This document shows positions 50,415-60,898 of a stretch of 64,000 bases of DNA, piece by piece (positions within the stretch are counted from its first letter, which is position 1; every line of letters starts with the position of its first letter). The stretch covers positions 404,001-468,000 of the forward strand of contig JACEVL010000946.1 of the NCBI GenBank assembly GCA_020284085.1. Reading direction: 5' to 3'. The stretch comes from Aporrectodea caliginosa (lineage: Eukaryota; Annelida; Clitellata; Crassiclitellata; Lumbricidae). The translations under genes were made by a program, and so were the position numbers. Under the pieces are notes generated by a model. It was not told the DNA's origin. It did no database searches and saw only the letters and a list, made by a program, of their open reading frames with translations.

Positions 50415-50972
50415 GGGGCCGTCCATTAATTATGTCAACAAATTTTAGGCAGTTTGACCCCCTGTGTTTAGCTGTAGGATAAATCTTCTGCGGCGGAAAA
50501 TTCCGCCGCAGAAGTAACATTTTCGATGCAATTCTGCAGCGGAAGCGCTTTGCGCATGCGCAACCTTCGGCGCATGCGCATTGTTCAAAATGCGGTACTT
50601 CCTATAAATTGGTGTCGTGAGGGTCGCTTAGGGTCAGGTGTGGCCTCGCGAGTGTCGGTTAGGGTCAGGTTAAGCGCTGTGACGATCGGTTAGGGTCAGT
50701 GTTAGGGTTAGAGTTGTTTTTAGATAAAATGTCCAAAAAAATTCCACCGCAGAAGTAAATTTTCGTGGGTTGCGTGGCAGCATTTTCCGCCGCAGAAGCA
50801 CCACGCTTAGCTGTATTGTTACTTAATGTTTAAGCTACTGTTCTGAAGGGACTGTATTGACTCATTGCAAAACGTTTGTTGACATCAATTTGTATCGAAC
50901 CCCTCCCCTTGTCAAGAATTGTCAAACTTGTCCAAACCCCTCCCCTATTTTGTTGACATAATGGACGACCCC
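50415..50972. mobile_element. outer TIR element (host of a nested element)
   Basis: Termini GGGGCCGTCCATTAATTATG / complement GGGGTCGTCCATTATGTCAA, both continuing tcaacaaa. Without the nested insertion it would be about 220 bp. No target duplication is certain. Two runs of 'aacccctcccc' lie near the right end. Confidence 0.7.
50477..50806. mobile_element. nested element with 9-bp target duplication
   Basis: 330 bp flanked by exact 9-bp copies of ttagctgta (50468-50476, 50807-50815). Subterminal inverted motif cttctgcggcggaaaat at both ends; the left one is itself half of a perfect 28-bp palindrome (50484-50511). The interior has an inverted pair of gcgcatgcgca and a 'ttagggtcag' degenerate repeat. 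A 9-bp duplication is usual for Mutator-like elements; the class remains uncertain. Confidence 0.85.
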
Positions 50973-51144
50973 ATAGGAGCAGCTATAAAGTGGGTGGTAC
51001 TTAATTGGGTCAAAGGTGACATATTGAAACAGTTTCTTCATACCCTACTTCAAGAGAAAGCATATGGTTTACAAGAAACTGAGATCAGAGAGCTGTTTCC
51101 ATAAGCTTCTTTTGAAACTCACTACAGCGTGCTATAGTCACGGA

Positions 51145-51429
51145 GGGGTCAGCCCGAATCCCGAATCCCCGAAAACGCTGAAAGTACACAAAAGCCCGAT
51201 TTCCCGAAAACAGTTTTCTAGAAAGTTGCCGAACTCCCGAATGATATTCAGAGTTAAATTGTAAACATAACATAGACCTAGCGTGGCCTTGATATGCTGC
51301 GTATTCACATGTTTATTTTTTAATTATATTCATTCGGGTCGGACTTAGAAAATCAATTTCGGGGATCCGGCCGAAATTCGTCAACCTTAACTTTCGGGGA
51401 TTCGGGTTTCGGGGATTCGGCCCGCACCC
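51145..51429. mobile_element. hAT-type short element
   Basis: 285 bp with exact 8-bp duplication gtcacgga (51137-51144, 51430-51437). Ends GGGGTCAGCCCGAATCCC / complement GGGTGCGGGCCGAATCCC; 'gaatccccgaaa' motifs are repeated inside each end. Confidence 0.9.
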
Positions 51430-51989
51430 GTCACGGATGGGGAATTAAATATTAAAAACACGAAACATTCACTGAAAAATTAAAAACAAACCAGCTTAGT
51501 AATTTCTACAACATGAAAGCTGAAAAACTACAAATTTCACCGAAACTGTATCACACTGCAGTGAACCTAAACTAGCAGGTTACTATCGGGCAACGGGGCG
51601 GAAAATGTCACATAAAGACGCTGGAAGTCAAGCCAGATGACACGCCCACCCAACCGGTTCGGTTAAAATGACAAACTAAATGCTCCAACCAGAATAATCC
51701 ATATTCGAATGCCCTACAGTAATTTCAATGCCATCATGTCCCATTTTTCGCAAAACGTCCTTCCTGCGTGCGCGTGCATGCACGACATTTACCGAAAACA
51801 GAAATCAAGGATGTTAGCAACCAATTTAATTTCAGTTTACACTTAATTTCCTTTAACGACAGCAAAGCTTCTCACCAAACACCCGCACGCGGAATGCCTT
51901 GAACTAAGTTGGGGTAAAATTGAGAGACCGATTACTCTGAGTTACTTTTAAACCCTTGTTTTCGTTACTCCCCAAACTTCGAACTAATG

Positions 51990-52100
51990 TCAACAAACAG
52001 TTTAACTAAGGCCGCCATTTTGGATCCCGTCGAAGTCTCCGACTTCTTCCATGGCTACGAGCAACGACCTGTTTTTAGGCTGGTTACCACTCAAGATCAA
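51990..52100 (-). promoter_or_regulatory. probable PPP4R4 promoter with YY1 motif
   Basis: The minus strand reads ccaaaATGGCGGC at 52011-52023, the YY1 consensus in the orientation commonly found just downstream of start sites. A 16-codon upstream frame (ATG at 52050-52052, stop at 52002-52004) covers it. The position fits a non-coding first exon of PPP4R4 and divergence from the plus-strand gene. Confidence 0.5.
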
Positions 52101-52329
52101 AAATTAATTAACTAAACTAATTAATGTGAAAACCTTCGCAGTTCAAGAATAATGAAACAGCAAATATCAAGTGCTATAACTTTGTGAACCTTACTGATAA
52201 TTGGCATCTGGTTTGAACCTTAATGGTTCTAATCTAGTGCGTACTTTTGTTGCCCCGTTATAGGCCTAGGTAGGGAAAGTTTAGATGTTATCCATTCTGT
52301 ATTCGTTGTAAATGTATGCGCTTTCCTAC

Positions 52330-52500
52330 AGCGCCCGTATATTGCCTCGACCCTTTCTTTAGTCGGGTGAGATTCTTCACCACCGTTTGCCTGTTTGAAT
52401 GGGCGCAACACCATTTAATTTCCCGTACGGACTGTGCTTGCATTGGGAAGCGAACCGCGTCATTACCGCGATCCGCGCGCTCACTAACACCACAGAATAG
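52330..52500 (-). repeat. SINE-D copy 2
   Basis: The minus-strand head 'gttagtgagcgcgcggatcg' and 'gcggttcgcttccc' resemble pol III A and B boxes; the body 'ttgcgcccattcaaacaggc' and 'gtggtgaagaatctcacccg' is shared with 47838-48045. Confidence 0.65.
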
Positions 52501-53469
52501 ATAAAACACAGAGGCGTCTGAACTAATGTAGCTAACTAGGACAGTTACGTTTTGCCCTACATGGCTAGGCAACCTTAACGTTTTTTCAAAGTGTCAAGCG
52601 ATTTTCTATCGAGTCATGCAGTACGTTATGCTCCATACTCCAGTTGGAACGAGACCAGTGACTTGATTTTCTTAACTCATCCAATATGATTTCATATTCT
52701 TATTATATAATCTGCAATATTTATTTAGTATGATGAATGACCTTTTTGTCTGAATGAACTGCGCAAGCGAAAGTTTTAAGTATGCAAAATATCTTGTTAG
52801 CCAATAAACTGGGAGTACCGTATTATATATCCGGTTTAAAATAGACCCAAGTGGCGCAAATGCAGGAAACTACGGTAAATTGATGATAGAAGAGTGTTGG
52901 CGAAGTGTGCCCGCAAGCAGGTTTTATTTATATTTATTTATATGGAAAATAAATAACGGTGATGTTATAAAATGGAATCCAGTCAGACTTATTTACATTT
53001 ATGAATTAGGATTTACGGCGTGGCACCAACTGTAGCTTACTGGCTTGTACACAGTTTGCAAAAATGAAAAGTTGCTGGGCAACCGATATTGAGATGGCAT
53101 AGTGTCTATATTAGCCAATTTTAGGATTTAAATGGAAAGTTGTGTTTGTGAAAACATCATGTCATTCATCAAATTTAACAGTGCCTACATGAGAACGTGT
53201 GACTTCAATAAGTGACCTGCACGTTTTAGGTTAACTTAATCGCCGGATGACATTGAAATCGCTGTTCTGCCCTTGCCGGGTTATTCAGATGTGGGCTAAT
53301 ACAGTAATCCTTCAATTTAACACACCAAAAGAGTAATAAACTAAATCACAGCTTATCTTTTGTTTGTTTCAATTAGATAATCTAGAGCATTAACTTGTAA
53401 ACTGTGAGATGTTTTAAACTGGACTATCTGTTCAATGGAAAGGCAGTGCAGTGATTGTAGTAGGTAGTT
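52501..53469. other. upstream region of the CEBPZOS-like gene
   Basis: No repeat recognised. It must hold the first non-coding exon and promoter of the plus-strand gene; I could not place them. Confidence 0.4.
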
Positions 53470-53555
53470 TCTGTTTTAACAACACTGTGTAATTACAAAG
53501 ATCACTAGCGTCGCCCTCCTCCTTTCTCCAGGCTTGGGACTAGTACTGCAAGAGA
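53470..53555 (-). repeat. V-SINE/L2-tail-like repeat, fourth copy
   Basis: Minus strand: 'agtactagtcccaagcctgg' and 'ggaggagggcgacgctagtg'; same family as 11757-11845. Confidence 0.55.
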
Positions 53556-53877
53556 ACGAGCAGTGGTGGAGTTAGTGATTGTAGTATGGGAGCGATGTGT
53601 TGAAATTTGGGTGTTTTCGCCATGGCTCTCAGTCAGCAAGTTCAATAGAATTCATAATTTGTGTGTAACTCTTGGTAGGTCTACGTGAATTACTGTGATC
53701 AAGACAACTAGAAACTATCACATATATTGCATATATATGAAAAGACAGATTTGCAAATGGCATGAACAGTAAACTTGGTCTGAGAAAGACAAATTGAATG
53801 AGCTGGTATTAATAATTTTTGGTGTCAAATGGCTTTATTAAAGTATGCAACTGATTTTCTTATTGCATAGATTCAAA

Positions 53878-54013
53878 ATGTTGAAGAAATATCCTAAATC
53901 CTCAATACGAACTTCAAACCCATTTGTGGTTGGATTCAAAGTAATTTTAGCATTTGAGTTGGCTGTTTTTGCTGGCTCCTACTATGTCTGGAGAAAACTC
54001 TGCAACCAGCAAG
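53878..54013 (+). CDS. CEBPZOS: CEBPZOS-like exon 1
   Basis: Encodes residues 1-45, from MLKKYPKSSIRTSNP to KLCNQQ, including the single membrane helix. Donor gttggt; ends one base into Glu46. Confidence 0.75.
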
Positions 54014-56222
54014 GTTGGTAAATGTGGCTCGCTTGCTGTTATTTACAATGACATTTACAATGCATTTTGTTGTTTGCAATGACCTGCTATTGTTTTAACA
54101 TCACAGTTTGAGTTTACAGTCTTGAAAGCTTCTTTACAAAACTGTGGATTTCTTTAATAGAGTGTATACTGTATAGATGTATACACACATACATACCATA
54201 GGCGTAGCTACATTGAGGCATGAGGAGGCAGTTGCAGTTGCCTCCTCTTGCTTTTTTTAATTACTGGAACTTCCATTGACTAATTACCCCAATGACCAGG
54301 ATTTTGCCAATGGTCTGTGAGGTTGCCTCCTTGAAATTTAAGTCTTGCTACGTCCCTGATACATACGTGTTTGCATATACCAGTATGTGCATTGTGCATA
54401 CAATATATTTTAGTGCATATGCAGTGTATTTACAGGTAGTTATATTAACTTGCACTCTATAAATCTCATAATAATTACCAGGAATATTTGGATTAATGTT
54501 TCAGCAGCATTTTCTGTTGTCTCTAAAATTTTCTAAATGATGGGCTGTAGGCCTACACAGTAATTTTATAAGCATAATATTTTGTTTGGCGTTATAATAA
54601 TGCCAGCTGTTACTTGGAATTATTTCAGAGTTTAGATACAAAGTTTATCAGAATTATCCAACATTATTACAACGTGAGTAGTTTATGACTCTACGTCTTA
54701 TTGCTGTGTTGTTTTAATCTCCTACTGCAGCTGTAAGTTTCCACAGATTTGTGAAGTGTGTGGAAGTAGAAAAGAGAGATACCTTAAGCTAGCCCTAAGG
54801 CAGCCATGGGTATGGTGTTAGTGACTTCATTTCTTAGCCTGGGCATATGAGGGCGGTTGGCCATTCCTCTCCCTTGCCATCTGATCTTCTCGTCGACAGC
54901 TTATGGTCAGTGTACTCAGTATAGCTGAGATGGCTAAGGGGTGCAGGTGCAGCAGAAATCTCGAAACATTTGCCCTGGTAGGGATTTTAACCCCAAACCT
55001 CTATGTTGACTGTCCAGCACACTAACCACTAGGCTGTCACTTTTGGGTTCACTATTGTAGTAGTTTTCGATCTTTTAAATTACATTCTAATGCTTAACTA
55101 AATCTGTTGGTTCAGTAGTGCCAGTTTTTGGATTTGTTCTTAGTAGAACATGATTGTATACAAAAATTATCTCAAGTTTTCAGGGAAGGAAAGATGTGAA
55201 CAAAATGTGAACAAATGCCTTAGCTGAGAAACAGTAAGGTACAGTGCACAAGTGTAGCATTAGACTGCGTGAAGGGATGCTTATATATATAACTCCTGTC
55301 CTGCATTATGTTCGAAGAACCGCTAACCCCAAGACGCAGCCATCGGTAAAAAGTGTTGGCACCTTCATTTTCTTAACCTCAGCATATGTCAGATGGCCAG
55401 TCCTTTCCATTGCAGCCTGATCGTCCCATCAACAGTGTACTCATGTTGGAACATGTGGAGCTGAAATCTTGAAACATCTTTCTGCCTTAACAGGGATTTG
55501 AACCCTTAACCTCTTGGTTGACAATCCAGCAAGGGGTCATCCATGAAGGACGTCTGTAAAAAAATGACCTACTGTGCACTCTCCCTCCCCATTTCTGCAT
55601 TTGGCCTTACCCTCCCTCCCTCTTTGCAGACATCCGCATTAAAGGATGACTGGCTACAAGACTCCTGCGGTGTGGCAGCACGGACTCACATACCCATAAT
55701 CCGGCTTTTCCTTTCTGCTGCTTGTGCATGCCAAACTCGAATCCACTTCTTAATGTTGTCATTCTTTTTACTATTATTCCAGTCCCTGTGCTTGATGATG
55801 AAATGGTTATTGAACCAATGTAGTACAGACTGTCTGCAAAGGCATCTGACTGTTTGTTGGTGTTTAAGGCAAAGGTTGTACTGAAAAAAACTCAAATTTA
55901 AATGCAGACGTCTGCACTGGTCATAACCTCCCTCCCCATATCCGAATTTTTATGACCCCCTCCCTTCCCTCATTTATAGATGACCCTAAGCTTGTCTTGT
56001 AAGAAGAGGATTGTTGGCGTCTTTTGTTTTGTAACTTGAAGCATTAAACAGAATTTGGCGTTGGAGCACCTGGTGTTCTTGCAAAAGATGGATGCCTCTA
56101 ACAAGTACTGTAATTGGACCGTCGTTATGTTTTCAGTATTCTACCGTGCCATGGATAGAATCGAGTTGCCAGGTCGCATGAAAAGAAACGATTATGAAAA
56201 ATGGGGAATCGAAGAAAACTGA
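53878..56222 (+). CDS. CEBPZOS: CEBPZOS-like small mitochondrial membrane protein (3 coding exons)
   Basis: Three exons (53878-54013, 54629-54673, 56137-56222) join with matching phases into 88 residues. Residues 17-40 (FVVGFKVILAFELAVFAGSY and onward) form one transmembrane helix after a basic N-terminus; KVxxxxEL...G.Y resembles the helix of vertebrate CEBPZOS (K-x-x-LVAEL...GAYF). EFRYKVYQNYPTLLQLFYRA follows, like the vertebrate R-x-x-M-S-K-K-Y-P-x-x-L-E-V-Y-Y segment. CEBPZOS is reported as a small mitochondrial membrane protein of unclear function. The start ATG lies 7 bp after a good acceptor (ttcttattgcatag), so a 5' UTR exon is expected upstream. The gene is too small and split to appear as a long open frame. 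It is divergent from PPP4R4 and convergent with striatin. Identification rests on remembered family pattern only. Confidence 0.72.
54197..54358. mobile_element. hAT-type miniature element in CEBPZOS-like intron 1
   Basis: 162 bp with exact 8-bp duplication atacatac (54189-54196, 54359-54366). Ends CATAGGCGTAGC / complement CAGGGACGTAGC. 'gaggcaac(t)' motifs inside both ends. Confidence 0.88.
54629..54673 (+). CDS. CEBPZOS: CEBPZOS-like exon 2
   Basis: A 45-bp exon encoding FRYKVYQNYPTLLQ, between ttatttcag and gtgagt. The YP core and spacing match the family. Confidence 0.75.
54762..55048 (-). repeat. SINE-A copy 10
   Basis: Minus-strand copy, near full length, in intron 2 of the CEBPZOS-like gene. 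Confidence 0.85.
55312..55540 (-). repeat. SINE-A copy 11 (truncated head)
   Basis: Minus-strand copy that breaks off inside the tRNA head ('gacaatccagca'), exactly where the TIR element at 55535 begins. Confidence 0.75.
55535..55995. mobile_element. probable TIR element
   Basis: Left end aaggggtcatccatgaagga and right end (complement) ttagggtcatctataaatga are inverted copies; 'gacgtctg' and 'ctccctccccat' recur inside both ends. Similar in style to the element at 50415. No clear target duplication. Confidence 0.5.
56137..56222 (+). CDS. CEBPZOS: CEBPZOS-like exon 3
   Basis: Encodes FYRAMDRIELPGRMKRNDYE then KWGIEEN and TGA. Acceptor atgttttcag. The codon split across the junction gives Leu. 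Confidence 0.75.
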
Positions 56223-59200
56223 CTCCAACACGTAGTTGTTTGCCCGACTGTTCAAATTAACAAATAGGTTAAGCACTTGCCAAGTACATGTATATGTTGA
56301 CTGGATTGGAGTGTTTGGCTGCAAGACTCCAAAGTCTTTCTTGGGCAAGTCCTGTATCAACACTTACTCGATTGTGTTGGATGCCTTATGTATTATTTGC
56401 TGGGAGGCGTGAGAAAATAATTGTTTTGATGATGGAACTATGAAAATGTTACTGAATGTATTTGTTGTGTGGTTATGGTGGTTTTCAAATTTTTTAAATG
56501 AACATTTTACTTTTACAGGGTAATTTGAGGGTTTAGAAGCGAGATGAAGACCGAGGACCTTCACTATTGATCGAATTCCAGGCACAGTCAAGACCTGCAG
56601 CCATCCACTGTCTATAAGCAAGGCAATGCAAGTTGTAAAGCTACAGGACTATATTGATTATGGACGGATCTAGTGCAAGGTCATACTTTGTTCAACCAAA
56701 AACAAACTTGCCTGGTAACCACCCACGGGAAACTTGCTGTCATAGCCCCCGAACTCTGCTGGACAGGCCATGGCCAGATTTCCTGCCCCAATGCTATGTT
56801 GCTGCTTGGAATTGAAATGCAGGCGGCCAGTACTAACTCACAAGCACTGTCCTCTTATACACTGAAATATACCTGAAATACTGCACCACTTCTAAACGTG
56901 AAGTAAACAATTCTTACAAACAAATTAAATGACAATGCACTAAATCACGCTGTTAAACAGAAATTATCCTACTTGGCCTTTCCATGTATCTACTGTATGA
57001 CCACAACTGTTTTTGACTGTACCACTTTTAATACGTTACATTAAATCTTGACGAATTTTTAAGATCAATTCATGGAAAATTCTGTAAGTGATGGTGGTAA
57101 TGTGATGTTTTTCAGGGAAAAAAAGAAAGTTAAACTTTTGTTGGCATCCGATCTCATTTCTCATAAATCCGATCTCATAAATCACACATCCATAGCACTT
57201 GGAAAAGCACATTTACAGCATCTTGGCAAATGTAGTCTTGGGCTGTTAATATACAAATGTCATACAAGAGTTATTGAAAAAAATTTTTCCCAGAAGATGC
57301 ATGTATTGTCCGTAGCGATATTCGTAAATTTGTCAGGACAAATAATTTGCATGAGGTCGTTAGGTAAAACACAATTTTTATGAACAGAACTCTTGTATTA
57401 CTATTGAATTAACAGCCAAATTCCAAAAACCTAATGGCAGGCCAAGTTTGACTCCTCTTTAACCAAAAGCCAAATACAATAAATAAATTAGAGTAAACTA
57501 CGAGTTAATCACCATACAAGACTTCTGGGACAAACTTAAATTACAATTGTCTTTGAAAATTGCTGGTTCACCACAGACATTTAGGTGTGTTTCTCAGAAG
57601 ATGAAGTCAAGTTGCTGAATCATGAGAAGAGCTGTTCAGTACGAACATAACTGAGCAAGAAGCAAACCAAAACTCCGACAATTTACTTGGATAAGCCGAA
57701 ATATCTGTAAAGTCAGTAAATTAACAACATAACAACAGCTACACCATGAAATTACAAATCACTAGTTTTTTAAACAAGCTTTATGTTACAGCTTTGTTAA
57801 TTACAACTGTACGCTTGCATTATATGGTAGGCTTCTCAGACGGCTCTCGAGTCCTTAAATTATGAAATGAGCAGCCCGTCATAAGCTAACAAACTGAGCA
57901 AGATTTAACTCAAACATGGCTCAAATTTACCCGGTTAAGTATGCCGGCCAAAATTCCTATAAAAATCAGTTCCAGAGAACACCAGCAGCGTCAGTCGAAC
58001 AACTCTTCTAATAATTTTTATCAATCAGATAACAATAGCATAGTTTTACAAAAATGACAAAACAACGTTAAACTATATAATATTACCGTCAGTGCTTAAA
58101 GTGTAGCGAAAGAAATGTAGCACGCACGTTATTTGTTCTACAAGGGGCCACACACCTCTAGCACTGACCGTGCTCATTTGTATATACATAAAAGTTGCAC
58201 TAGTCTACAACAGTCAGACGAAGGCTGTATTCTGCTCACTTCCCCAATTCAGATGACACTCTGACATCTAATAAATCAAGTCAAAATGCTTCAATAATCG
58301 ACAAGATCAGTTTTACAGGGTTTTTTGTTAACTCGCACAGAACTGCACAGTTGAAACCTAGAATGCAAGTTGACCGGGAAACCATATGACTGAAGTCAGA
58401 GCTTCTTCTAACACAGGAATATTGAAAAAGAAAATACAATAATATGCTTACACACGAGTTTCCTAATTCAACCTTTGTTCAGTCATGCATAAGAATTGTT
58501 TGCAATTTTGTTTCCTTAACACTTTAACGAAGAGCTGCACTGGTTTCCCAGTCACTTTCAGTACATACTCGTCGTTAAAGTGTTAAGTTTGACAGAAGTG
58601 GGAATAATTACATTCGAGTTACATGACTCAAATCCAGTACATCCCTTTAACGTAAATCAACATTTACTCTACAGCGGCTACTGAAATGAAAATCCTGCAG
58701 CACCTACAACTTATCTAGAATATTCATAACCACACTATATCTTTCTTGCTTATCAACTGCTAATAACTCTTCTTTCTTAGCCGTATGCTTCCCCACACAA
58801 TGACTTCCCAATATCTGGAAACCTATTGTACTCATTTTTAAATTCTATAGCCAAAGATGCTATGGTGGGAGTCTTAGTATCTGGTAGGGAAATGAAGCAG
58901 CATCTGGCAGACTATCTTCTAGCTGCCCAGGGTACTACTCCACTCCTCTAGGTCTAATTTCTGACAGATATCAGTGGCCGACTTCACGTGCTGGGGTGAA
59001 GTTCATTGTGAGCCAGATCTTCGTAGAGCAGTTTGACGTTTCACTTGACAATCAGATTTGTATGGTAACAAACTAGCAGTCATACAATACAGTCAAACAT
59101 AAATATTCTAAATTGTAAACTGATTTCTATAAAATACACATTACAGTTGTTCAACTCGAAAACCATTCAGGCGTATGATCAGGTCATACTGCGATAGGAT

Positions 59201-60728
59201 CGCCAAACACTGGCTACAACTAAAGATCTGACAGTTAGAAATAAGGGTCCGGGAGTACCAAGCATAAATTCATTTTTCACGTAATCATGACCGAACTTAA
59301 CAACCTAAATCCTGCAAAATCAGCCATGCATGCCCCAATTTGATCTTCAGTGTTGAAGCTGAAAACTGCAAGGGTTGCTAAGTTAAAGAACAGCAAGAAA
59401 TACAATTCATATGTTCAAAGGATATAGTAGTTGTTAATCAGACAATCAAGGCTGATGCCATTCACACACAAAACGCCTAGATGCGCGGTAAGCAAATTTT
59501 TATACCACCTCTATAAATTTCTCGAAAAACTTTATCAAGTGCCCTCACTGCCAGGTTCGTCAGAGTAGGACAGCACATAACCAGGTCAAAATGTAGGACA
59601 AATGGGAGGAAACATTGCTCTTCCACCAAAGACCAGTTCATCATCTCAGGTTAAGCAAGACCGAGTCCTCATCACGTTTCCTCTGCGAGTTTTCTATTCA
59701 TGATATCAGACAACTGATGGCCTTCAGACCAGAAGCATAAACATGGTTTTGCTCAATCAGTTCTACAAGTGTTCAACTACATTTCAGTATTGGTCATTGC
59801 ATGCCTTGAAAATTCGACGGCCGACCAAATCACAAACGCTGGGTCAGCTCATTCGGTCATTAGCTATGAAGAGACAAAGAAAAAATGCCTATCTTTCAAC
59901 ACCATATGCCCCATATTTGGGGCTGTATTAAGCTCAGAACTCAGACCTGCCTGAACAACCAACCATTTCATAAGGTCTCCACGGCAACCAATAACGTCAG
60001 CAAGAGGCATTGGTGGCACCAAAGTGTGAGAGGCATTGGTGGCACCAAGGTGTGTGCGAGCCCGAAATGAATGCAGCCAATGAAATCATGTATTAAAGAT
60101 GTTAAGGCATTCTAAACAGGTACTTCCTGTTAATTAGAAGTTACATATGCACATTTGTATGTATAAATGTACATATAAATAGATACATATATGCATACTT
60201 ATATATACACAAACATCTCTTTGGTGCTTCCAAGAGGTTCTTAGAAAGGTGTTACACAAACATCTAGAAACTTACTGCATACATACATGTACATACACAA
60301 ACATCTTGAGATGGATCTAGGTCTACGGCAAGGTAACTAGCTGTAAACTACCCTCCAATATTCAAAACTATTTTTCGTGCTGCAATAAGATGCTTTCCGG
60401 GTGCATTTGAAAAGGCTGTCAAAACCATGTAGGCGTATGTATGCGTGTGTATATATAGTACATTTTAATATAATATACTTTATAAAATATACACAATCAG
60501 GATGGCCCCCGACTGCTTGGTAGACGTGCAGAACAAGCCCTGACCTGCCAACTATTTCAGAAGGGTGATACAAATTGTATGCATACAAGCCTCCAAGTAT
60601 GGGGGGGAACTTAACCTGTCATCATTTTCATACTAGAAAAGCATTTACGGCAGACTGCAGGTGGTGAAACCATCACCATCATCATCATCTCCTTCCTGCT
60701 TTGGCTGCTGCTGCTGCAACATCTGGCA
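56223..60728. other. convergent intergenic region and 3' UTRs
   Basis: Between the stop codons of the CEBPZOS-like gene and striatin. An AATAAA at about 57479 could serve the plus-strand gene. A TTAA mini-element lies at 58516, a doubled 28-bp unit (gcattggtggcaccaa) at about 60005-60055, and TA/CATA stretches at 60150-60300. No exon recognised. Confidence 0.5.
58516..58586 (+). mobile_element. 63-bp TTAA mini-element, copy A
   Basis: Best preserved copy: TTAA, CACTTTAACGA ... TCGTTAAAGTG, TTAA, with element 58520-58582. TTAA target duplications are typical of piggyBac-like and Kolobok-like transposases. Confidence 0.85.
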
Positions 60729-60898
60729 TCATACGAAAACTTTGGCCAAAGCATCTGCCCCTGCACTGGCGATGAATGGTTTAGAAGGGTGGAAGGTAAC
60801 ATCATGTATTGATTCATCAAATTTCTTGCGATGGGAGGTGATCTCCTGGACGCAAGTTTTGCTATCCAGATTCCACAGTCGAATCGAACAGTCATGGC
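60729..60898 (-). CDS. STRN: striatin last exon
   Basis: Encodes HDCSIRLWNLDSKTC to AGADALAKVFV then TGA. The final WD repeat and C-terminus are almost invariant in the family. Acceptor tgcatttcag. Confidence 0.96.

Noticed and set aside
50620..50720. ttagggtcag/ttagggttag copies considered as interstitial telomere
   Set aside because: Only a few degenerate copies, all inside a defined mobile element.
52002..52052. ATG at 52052 (minus) as the PPP4R4 start
   Set aside because: The frame stops after 16 codons, and an in-frame TGA precedes the ATG at 49608 within its own exon.
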